DNA from: Otis tarda
Lineage: Eukaryota; Chordata; Aves; Otidiformes; Otididae
Direction: 5' to 3'
Length of the DNA stretch: 64,000 bases
Assembly (NCBI GenBank): GCA_026413225.1
Contig: CM048575.1
Coordinates: 7,034,001-7,098,000 of the forward strand
Positions 36,401 through 60,692 of the stretch are shown one piece after another (positions within the stretch are counted from its first letter, which is position 1; the number at the start of each line of letters is the position of its first letter). The position numbers and the translations under genes are program-made. The notes under the pieces are model-generated. The model had not been told where the DNA came from, did not search any database, and saw only the letters and a list, made by a program, of their open reading frames with translations.

Positions 36401-37682
36401 GTTTGTCAGAGCGTGTGCGAGCACTGACGCCAGGAGCTAATTGCCCTGGGCCCAGGCCAAGCCGTCAGCAGAAGCAGGTGCTTCGCAGCCTTCCCCGCTC
36501 CCGCACCGCTGCCACCGCTCCCGGCTGTCCCCAGCGCTCGCCCGGCTCCCGGGGCGATGCCGGCTCTGGATCCCCTGATGCCACCCACCCCCAGCTCCGT
36601 CTGTCCCGGCCACCGAGTGCCAAATCAGGCTCCCTCACGCAGACGGGGCCGGTTCTTTCCTGATGCCACCCTCAGCTCTGCCCAGGACTCCCCAGCATCC
36701 CCTCATCCAGGGAGCCAGGCTGGGACTTTGCTCCGGTCCCCACGCCTGGGCGAGGACTCCCGGCTCCCTTCCCATCCCGCCTGCCCCTCATCCCGGTCCG
36801 CAGCTGCACGGCTGCATACCAGGGCTGCAAACCTTACTGGAAATCCTGTAGAAGCAAATCCTGGCCTCCCGGCCGTGCCAGGAACTTGAGCTGCAATCCC
36901 GAGAGGGCAGCAGGCTCCAAGCACGCAGGCCTCCCCGCGCGCCATCGCCCGGCCTTGGAAATCCTCTTTAGGGCCAGAGGACGTGAGCGGCTCTGCGGGA
37001 CCCCCGCAGCCAGGCGGGTGGGGAGCAGAGCCCGGGATGGCTTCCCAAAACCTCCACCTGTTCGGATGGAGGGGTCGGTTCTGTGTTGATCCAGACCCCC
37101 TGGCTCCATCCCAAAACCTCCCAGCTCCAGGACAGACGGAGGTTCCCAGCATCTGGGCAGGCGACAAGGCACGGACGGGACCTGCCCCTTCCCCGCGTGC
37201 GGTGACCCCACAACGCCGGTGCGATGCCAGCTCCGTGTCCCCACTAAATCACCCCCAGCCCAGCCAGGAGCGACCGGCGTCGCTGGCCCTGGACGATGCA
37301 GGCGCAGCCTTGCGAAGTCTCGTCTGCTCCCAGGGGGCTGCCCGGGGTCAAAAGCCAAACTGCAGGAGGCCCGAAGGCAGCGGTAACGGAGAGGGCGGCC
37401 GGTGGTAGCACGCCTTCCCCCCTAATTTATTAGCGGCTCGCTCATTCCAGCAAACAATTTAGAAAAGTGACGTCCGTGTTTAAAAAAATCAGCAGTTCTT
37501 CACTCGCAAACGCAGCTCTGCCCGTGCTTGCCTGGCACATCAGCCCGGATATTCCCCACCCGGCTGCGGAGCAGCAGCAGGAATAAACCAGCTCCCACCT
37601 CCCCAGACCTTCCTCAAGCAAGCGCCCACCTTGGTCCAAGTCCTTCCCGGGTCACCTTAACTCTGCCCCCTCCGCAGCCGGA

Positions 37683-37714
37683 GGCTTTGATCAATCGCGG
37701 CTTTAATCAATCGC
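37683..37714. repeat. 16-bp tandem duplication with TCF/LEF-like core
   Basis: GGCTTTGATCAATCGC (37683-37698) is followed directly by a copy with one G-to-A change (37699-37714). The first copy contains CTTTGAT, a TCF/LEF-type core. Function is unknown. Confidence 0.6.
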
Positions 37715-38125
37715 CAGGTGAAACCTAAACCTCGCGACCGAGGGGAATACGCTGAACCGAACGGCGGCCGGATGAAGGTCAGGGCGCTCCCGCCGCGGCG
37801 GCTCGGCTGCGGGCGGCGTCTGCCGAGGGTGGGGGGAGACGCGCTGGGGGGACCCGGACCCCAGGGCTGCGTCCCCTCGGGGAGGTGTTTGGGGTGGGGG
37901 GAGGCAGGGGTTGGGGCTGGAGGGGAGCGTGGAGGAGACACCACGGGGTCGCTGGGGAGAATTTGGTTGGGATTCGCAGGATTTTGACCCCCAGGGACAC
38001 GGCTCTCGTCCCCGTCTCACTGCTGCGGGGTTTGCGTGGCGGCGGGAGGGAGAGGCGGCCTCGGCGCGGGGGTTTGCGGGCTGGCTCCCTGGTGGGTTTT
38101 AGCGGCACCGTTTCCCCCGTGCCCA

Positions 38126-38160
38126 AGTAAATAAAATTGTCTATTTATTGTATGCTTTTC
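38126..38160. promoter_or_regulatory. AT-rich island, possible enhancer element
   Basis: Within GC-rich DNA about 1.2 kb upstream of KCNQ4, a 35-bp AT-rich block has GTAAATAAA (38127-38135, FOX-like) and CTATTTATTG (38141-38150, MEF2-like). This is a motif observation only. Confidence 0.25.
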
Positions 38161-38904
38161 CCGAGACCTACCAAATACCGCAGTGCTCATGAGGGCCCGT
38201 GCCGCTGCCAGGATCTCCAGCCACCATGTTAAATAATTCACCGCCCGAGGCTTTAACTTGCTCTCCTCTCCAGGAGCAGGGGCTCTGGGGCACCCGTGCG
38301 GGGTGGGGGGGCTCAGCTCCTGCAAACGTGCTGGGAGCGTGTGCTTACAGCTGGGATGGGGCAGCCCTGCCCCCCCGGAAAGGGGTCCCCGGCAGCGTGC
38401 CTCAGTTTCCCCGTCTGGCAGCAGGAGGTTGTGTGGAGCTGAGGGGAATAAAGCAGAAGAGGAAAGAGCTGTGGGTGTGGGCTGGGAAATACCCGGAGCC
38501 TGGCTCAAAGCTGAGCCTGCAGAGGATGGGGAGGGGCGGGCACGGGTGAGCTGCTGGGACCCCGAGGGGAATGAGGGCTCTGGCAGGGCTCCTGGCCCGG
38601 GACAGGGAGAACGAGGGTGAGGATGAGGATGAGCCCTTCCCTTCCCAAGCCATGTGAAGTCTCTCTGTAGGTATGTGGTGCCCCTCTAACCCTGGGTGCC
38701 TCCAGCAATTCCTGGACCTCGAGCGAAGGAGAGGAGGGGGGATGCCCCGGCCTGGGCTGCTCGCTGGGAGGTCTGACGCTGGCTGGCTGGGGAGGCTCCG
38801 TGCCCGGCGGCGGGGGACACCCGCTGCGGAGATGCTCCCTCCAGAGACGCCGGATACCGTGCGGTTTGGGAGGCTCGCCCCCGGGACACCACACCCCAGG
38901 GTTT

Positions 38905-39023
38905 GGGATGCTTGCTCCCGTGATGCTCTGTGGTTTGGGATGCTCCGCTTGTGGGATGCTCCACGCTTGGCAGCCTGGGATGCTCTGTGCCTCGTGGGTT
39001 GGGATGCTCGCTCGTGGGACGCT
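38905..39023 (+). repeat. Degenerate GGGATGCT repeat cluster upstream of KCNQ4
   Basis: Exact GGGATGCT occurs at 38905, 38937, 38953, 38977 and 39001, with GGGACGCT at 39016. The five exact copies are spaced 32, 16, 24 and 24 bases, all multiples of 8. The cluster ends about 340 bases before the KCNQ4 start codon. It looks like a decayed minisatellite. Confidence 0.6.
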
Positions 39024-39039
39024 CCACGCCCCGTGGCCA

Positions 39040-39358
39040 GGGCGCTCTCTCCCCGGTGCTGTGGGCGGCGAGGGGTCCCCAGACCCCTCGCGGGGGACGG
39101 GTTCCCCCAGCCCGGCGGGGGAGCCCCTTCCCCTCCGCCTCCCCCGGGAGCTGCTTCCCGCCCCCCTTCCCCATCCCGGCGGAGCCCCGGGGGCGGGGGC
39201 CAGGTAGGGCGGGGCGGGCTGGGCGGGGGAGGGCCCGGCGGCGGCAGCTAAAGGCAGGTGGTACCGGTACCGGGGCGAGCCGCCGCCGCCGTCCGACGGG
39301 GCAGGAACCGGTTCCCCCCCCCCCCGGCCCGCACCCCCCCCGGGCGGGGCCGTGCGCC
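39040..39358 (+). promoter_or_regulatory. KCNQ4: KCNQ4 GC-rich promoter and 5'UTR
   Basis: A CpG-dense segment immediately before the start codon, without a TATA box. GC boxes cluster at about 39208-39230 (GGGCGGGGCGGGCTGGGCGG). An E-box-like CAGGTG lies at 39255-39260 and a palindrome GGTACCGGTACC at 39260-39271. The transcription start cannot be placed. Confidence 0.6.
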
Positions 39359-55643
<16,285 letters not shown>

Positions 55644-57225
55644 GCGGGGAGGCGGCGGGACGGATCCTGCCGGCCGCAGCCGGCGGGACGGGATGCCGGG
55701 CCGTGGGAGCGGCGTGGCGTCGGGCCCCATCGAGCCGCGTCCCTCGCCGCGTTACGCAAACCGCAAGTCTTCCTTTGCGGGGGCGCGGCTGCCCGCTCTG
55801 AGGGATGGGGTGGGAGCCCGTGGCACTGCGCCGTGCCGGACCACGCTCCTGGGATGCTCCTGCCCTTCCCGGGGGGTGACGCCCCCCCAGCTCCTGGGGC
55901 CTTGAGTGCTCCCCAGCCACGGCGGGGATGCTCCGGGCTGGCCCGTCCCCCGGGGGGTTTGGCCCGTACCCCCAGCCCTCAGGACACGTCGAGCTCCCCA
56001 GCGGGGTCCTGCCCGGTCCCCCGGCGCCGAGCCAGGGCCGCTGCCAGCTATGCAAGGCTCCGTCTCCCTCCTGCCGCCGGTGCCGAGCGGAGGGCTCGGG
56101 GCACGACCCGGCGTGGTTTCACCTGCGCCGCTGCGGGTCAGGGCCGCGGCGGAGGTCCCCGGCGGGCGGGGGAACAGGGGTCTGTCCCCCGTCTCTCCTC
56201 TGCCCGGGTTGTTTCCCTGCTCGCAGCGCTGCGGCTGCGCCTCTAGAAGCACAGCAGAGCCTTCTGCCTGCCCGCGCATGCTCCCGGGGCAGTGTATCTG
56301 TAGGAGGTAGCTACATAGATGTAGTTATGCAATAACGTCTGGATATGCAACACCCCCGGGCACAGCCACCCGCGGGGACCTAGGCAATAAGCAACCCCCC
56401 CTCCGGCGCACAGCTGGACCCTGCTGCCCGTGGGGAACCCACCTGGGTGCCCCCGACCGAGGCCCGAGGGTGGCCCTGGGGTGGCGGGGCTGCAGAGGAG
56501 GGCGGGACGCGGGCGATGGGGACGGTGGTCCCCAAGGAGCATCCCTCCCTCTCGTGTCCCAGCCCCTGCCCTTGCTGAGAGGACTCCGTCCCCGCCGGGG
56601 CCTGCGGTGCTGAGTTTGTCATTCCCCATGTCCCCGTCCCGCGGCGCTGGGCTGAGTCAGGCTGGAAGCGATGGTGGTCGTGCCAAAGTTTGCCAAGCTG
56701 GGGCTGGCGCCTGCTCTTGCGTGGCCAGGGGTCCCAGGGGGTCTCAGTATCCTGTGGGGATCGGCAGCCAGACCTGCCGGGATCTGAGCCGGGCTGGCGG
56801 GGACCCACCGAGCTGTGGGATTCGCGCCCCCCCTTCCTAAGCCCCCCTATGCCTCCGCTCTTGGCAGCGGGACCCCCGACCCTGCTCGTTTCTCTTGCCT
56901 CGTTAGTGCATGTGGCCGGCACGGGCCGTGCCAGCGCCGCTCGCAGCCTCCCCCCTGCTCCTGCTCCCCTCGCCCTGGGGCGCCCGTGCCCCCGGCCGGG
57001 TGCCGTGGGTGGGCAGGCGGCGGGTCGGTGCGCGGGTGCCGTGGGCGCCCGGCCGCGGGGCGAGGGTGCATGCGAGAGCTTTGGCCGCAGCCACACGCAG
57101 GAGCTAACTCGTAGGACCCTCCCCGGGGCTGGCTGGTCCCCGCAGACCCCCCCCAGCCAGCGGTAGTTACCTCACTTGATTAACTTATTAATTTATTTGT
57201 TTCATTAAAATTTGGAGTAGAGGCT
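55644..57225 (+). other. KCNQ4: Probable KCNQ4 3' untranslated region
   Basis: GC-rich sequence after the stop codon with no canonical AATAAA. ATTAAA at 57204-57209 is the first reasonable poly(A) signal, giving a 3'UTR of about 1.6 kb. The true end is uncertain. Open frames in this segment are not supported. Confidence 0.4.
57204..57209 (+). promoter_or_regulatory. KCNQ4: Candidate KCNQ4 poly(A) signal (ATTAAA)
   Basis: ATTAAA within a short AT-rich stretch (57175-57215), followed by a pyrimidine-rich CTGCC/CT repeat. It is the only good signal in this GC-rich stretch. Confidence 0.4.
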
Positions 57226-57254
57226 GCCTGCCTGCCTGCTCTCTCTCTCTCTCC
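57225..57254. repeat. (GCCT)n / (CT)n microsatellite
   Basis: Three GCCT units followed by about seven CT units, just after the candidate KCNQ4 poly(A) signal. Confidence 0.8.
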
Positions 57255-59590
57255 CGGCTCTCCCAAGAGGTGGCACTCCAGCCCTGCTGCCGAGCCCCGC
57301 GGCCGGAGCACCCAGGCGTCCGGCCAGGGCACCCTGGGGTCCGGCCAAGGCACCCAGGGGTCTGTCCGCCTCCCTGACGCCCACAGTCCCAGCCCTGGCT
57401 CCGTCGCCTTCCCTGGCTCCATGGTGCTGTGTGCCCGGGGGCTGCAGGCCTGATGCCACTGCAGAGGGGCCCGTGCCCTGCGTTTGGAGCCCCGGGCTGG
57501 CGAGGAGGCTCTGCCTCTTTCGAAGTGTCACGGTGTGTCCCCAAATGGGCCATCCCAGGGACAGCGAGGGTGTGAGCCCCCTTCCCCAGGAGAACACAAC
57601 CCCTCGAGGGCCGGCAAAGCCTTTGCCCCAGCCCCGTGCACCGGCACCCCACGGGGTTGACGTGTCCCCCCCACCTGCGAATGTTGAGGGGCTGGACGTG
57701 GCCCCTTTCCGTGCCGCCCTGCCCCAGCGCCGGCTGGGGAGGAAGCCGGGGTTCGCCGCAGGTCAGTCCCTGCCTTTCCTGGCTGCCTCTCGCCAACAAA
57801 CCCGCTCTTGGCTCGTCCCGGAGCGCTGCGCTGCATCAAGCACCGCGGCGGCCAGCACCTCCCTGCCCCGGCTGCACCGGCTCCGCTGCCCCAGAGCTGC
57901 CCCAGCCTGCTGGGATGGGGGTCTCGGGGTGACCCTGGTCCCTCACCCCACCGAGCACCTGGGGTGCACGTCCAGCTTTTGAAGCAGAAGCTCTGAAGGG
58001 GGAGCCCCGAAAGCCCCGTGTGAGCCCGCTGTGCCAGGACGGCACTGCACCAGCCGCTGCCCGGCTCCCCTGGCCGGCTGGGTGGCTTTCCGGGAGGGTT
58101 TGGAGGGGTGCATCTCTGCGGCAGCGGGGTCTTCACCCTGCCGTGGGGTCGTGCATCGCCGGGGGTGCTCACCCTGCGCCCCACAGGGACGGCAGCACCG
58201 TGCAACAGGTGCAGGTCGGCACGCGTCCCTGCTGCGCCGGGGGACATTCGGGGGTGACCTACCGGGGTCTGGGCTCTTCGCGCGACCCCGTGCAGTGGGG
58301 GTGCTGGGTGCTGGGACCTTCTCCCTCCCCTAGCCGTGGGCAGTGGCAAGGGCAGGGCAGGCACCCGTGCCAACCCGCGGCACTCGGCTCCGCTTCCCCC
58401 GGCCACGTGGGCCCAAGGTGCCCGCGCTGGACTTTGCCCCCCTGCGCTTTGACTCCTCGACGCGTGAGAGAGGAGACAGGCCTGGCCGGCGGGGACACGC
58501 GGAGGGGGAAATGCCGGCATCAGAGGGACGCAGCGAGCCGTGACCCCGCGGTGCCGCCTCGCCGCGTCCCGTCAAGAGCGACGCTTGGCAGGCTGAGCAC
58601 GGCCGTGGGAAGGGGATGACGGGGGGGGCTCATCCTCAGCCACTGCCTGGCAGGAGCACAAGGACCGGAGCAGAAGCTGGGGGGTGTCCTTCTCGACAGT
58701 GGCTTTGCTTTGTCCCCTGAGGGTCTTGGGGAATTCGTGACTCACTCTGGATTCCTGTCGGGCCCGTCATGCCGAAAGTACGCGCGGCTGGAGACAGCCG
58801 GACTCCGGGCTGGACCCAGTTCCTTCCTGAGGTGCTTGCAGGAAAAAGGCCCTTCCAAGAGCACCGGCTGAGCAGCCAGAGGGGGTCCCAGCGCCTGGGG
58901 CTCTTGCAGGACCCTCCTTCAGGCACCCCCAGCACCCTGGGGTCCTGAGGAGCAGGCAACCCTTGTGCCCAGCGGGATGTGGTACCCGCCGTGCGTGGGC
59001 ACTGGGGTGCAAGCACACCCTGACCGGCCGCGGCGCCCTCCCCGTGGGCTGCGGCTGGGTGCCGTCCCACCCGTGGCCCCTGTCCCGGTTCCTGTGGCCA
59101 CCCGGGGAACCCCACAGGCCCTCGCCACCCGCGGTGCCTCCTGTCCTGGCTGCTGTGAGGTGTCTTCGAGGAATCCTTTGGCAGCGGCTGGGAGATGCTC
59201 CTTACGGGCCAGAGGCAGGTGGGAGCCCTGGGGGGAGCAGCTGGAGCCCCGCAGCGAGTACAGGTGCTGTGGGGTGCGACCGGAGCCCACGGGGCAGCCA
59301 AGACCCACACCCACCCACCCAAACCCACTCCCCTGGTCCGGAGCACCTGGTGGGACACCGGTGCCAGCAGCGGGGACACGAGGCTGACTCCAAGTGCCAG
59401 TGGCTCCATGTCCTGGGCTATGATGGGATGCCCCTCTCCCAAATCCGACTGCCCACACTGCAGCGGGGCGCTGGGAGGTGGGGGTCACCCAGCACCCCCA
59501 CCCCCTTCTCCCCATCCCTCATTCCTGGATAGAGGTGGCAGGTGCCTAGGTGCTGGCAGGGCTGCCGGGACCTCCCCTCAAGTTTGTGAA
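57255..59590. other. KCNQ4-TINAGL1 intergenic region
   Basis: About 2.3 kb of GC-rich DNA. It holds a 3 x 21-bp tandem repeat (57308-57370) and overlapping composition-driven open frames. No gene is recognised. I looked for CITED4, which follows KCNQ4 in human, and saw nothing like its conserved C-terminal acidic domain. Confidence 0.6.
57308..57370. repeat. Three tandem 21-bp units
   Basis: Units at 57308-57328, 57329-57349 and 57350-57370 each begin GCACCC and share the core GG(C/G)GTC. They differ at several positions. Confidence 0.8.
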
Positions 59591-59599
59591 GGCACGGGG

Positions 59600-59829
59600 T
59601 GGGGGAGCAGGAGCCGGAGAGACCCCCGATGCCACCGGGCGGGGGGCGTCGGGGCCGCGGTTCTCCCACGCGCCCCGACGGGAGCCCCGGGCCCGATCCT
59701 CGCCCCGCTGGGCTCCGCTCCGCCCGGGGAGGGGCAGAGGGGCCCGGCCGGACCGGGGCTGCCCCCGGCGCCTGCCCACGCCCCCCGGGCCGGGGCGCGG
59801 CTATAAGGGAGCGGCGGGGGCGGAGGGAG
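59600..59829 (+). promoter_or_regulatory. TINAGL1: TINAGL1 promoter with TATA-like box
   Basis: A CpG-dense segment. CTATAAGG, with TATAAG at 59802-59807, lies about 65 bases before the donor that ends exon 1, so transcription would start near 59830. Several GC-rich Sp1-like blocks precede it. Confidence 0.55.
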
Positions 59830-59870
59830 CGCTCGGCGGCGGCGGCGGAGCGGAGCGGCGGGCGCGGCAG
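59830..59870 (+). other. TINAGL1: TINAGL1 noncoding exon 1 (5' end uncertain)
   Basis: The GC-rich leader ends at GCAG before donor GTATGG (59871). Its start is inferred from the TATA-like box. It carries no ATG. Confidence 0.45.
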
Positions 59871-60360
59871 GTATGGGGCAGGGGTTGGTGGGGCGAGGGG
59901 GGGGGTCGTGCCCCGTGGATTCCTCAAACCGGCCTCCCCAGCCCGCTCCCGGGGTCCCCGACGCCAGCCCCGCAGGCTGAGGCCCGGCAGCTCATCACAC
60001 CAACCGCGGGGATCGGGAGCGGAGCCGGGGGCGCTGGGGAGCCCCGTCCCGCTGGGGTTTTGCTTTTGGAGTTGGGAGTTCAAGGTGTGAGCGGGCACGG
60101 GGCCCCTCGGCCGCACGGGGAGTGGGGCACCCGGGGGGGGAGCTGGTGTTTTGGGGCGTCGCGCTGTGGATCCCCAGAGCCGGGGTGGGTGCTTGCAAGG
60201 GGAGTGCAGAAACCTGAGGATTTGGGGCGTCCCGGGGAGGAGGCGAGGTGCTTGGGGTGGGACTCGGTGGGGGGCGTGCTGGGTGCTGGCTGAGGTGGGC
60301 GACCCTGTGTCCGTGGGACCCCTGGCTGCCCCCCACCCGCTCACTGCCCTCCCTCCGCAG
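59871..60360 (+). other. TINAGL1: TINAGL1 intron 1
   Basis: A 490-base GC-rich intron ending CTCCGCAG; nothing else recognised. Confidence 0.5.
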
Positions 60361-60379
60361 CGGCTGCGTGTCTGGGGAC

Positions 60380-60692
60380 ATGGCTGACAACACGCGCCCG
60401 CTGCGGGCCCTGCTCTGCCTCGGGCTGCTGGCCCAGGCCACCCTGGCTTCCCGCGTCCGCACCCGCCGGGAGCTGGCCCCCGGCTTGTACGAGCACGGGG
60501 TCTACGATGCCAGCGGGTCCTACTGCCAGCGAGGGGACGTCTGCTGCCACGGCCGCGACGACGGCTGCACCGTCCCCTACCACGACACGCTCTGCTACTG
60601 CGACCTCTTCTGCAACCGCACCGTGTCCGACTGCTGCCCCGACTTCTGGGAGTACTGCCTGGGCATCCCGGCCCCCTTCCCCAAAGCCCCAG
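60380..60692 (+). CDS. TINAGL1: TINAGL1 coding exon 1 (residues 1-104)
   Basis: The exon begins at 60361 after CCGCAG and the ATG is at 60380. The upstream in-frame extension is intronic, so this start is preferred. It ends in PFPKAP plus one base, donor GTGAGG at 60693. Confidence 0.92.

Larger units (their letters stand above)
33465..38890. other. NFYC-KCNQ4 intergenic region
   Basis: About 5.4 kb in which base composition changes from AT-rich to strongly GC-rich. Long open frames occur on both strands, but they overlap each other, are Pro/Ala/Arg/Gly-rich and match no family I know, so they are treated as composition artefacts. It contains a 16-bp tandem duplication (37683-37714) and an AT-rich island with FOX- and MEF2-like motifs (38126-38160). 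No gene is recognised. Confidence 0.6.

Noticed and set aside
35435..36424. 329-codon minus-strand open frame between NFYC and KCNQ4
   Set aside because: Other frames over the same bases are equally open, as expected in GC-rich DNA. No domain is seen.
56000..59800. Search for CITED4, the gene that follows KCNQ4 in human
   Set aside because: No frame on either strand shows the conserved C-terminal acidic/leucine motif of CITED proteins.
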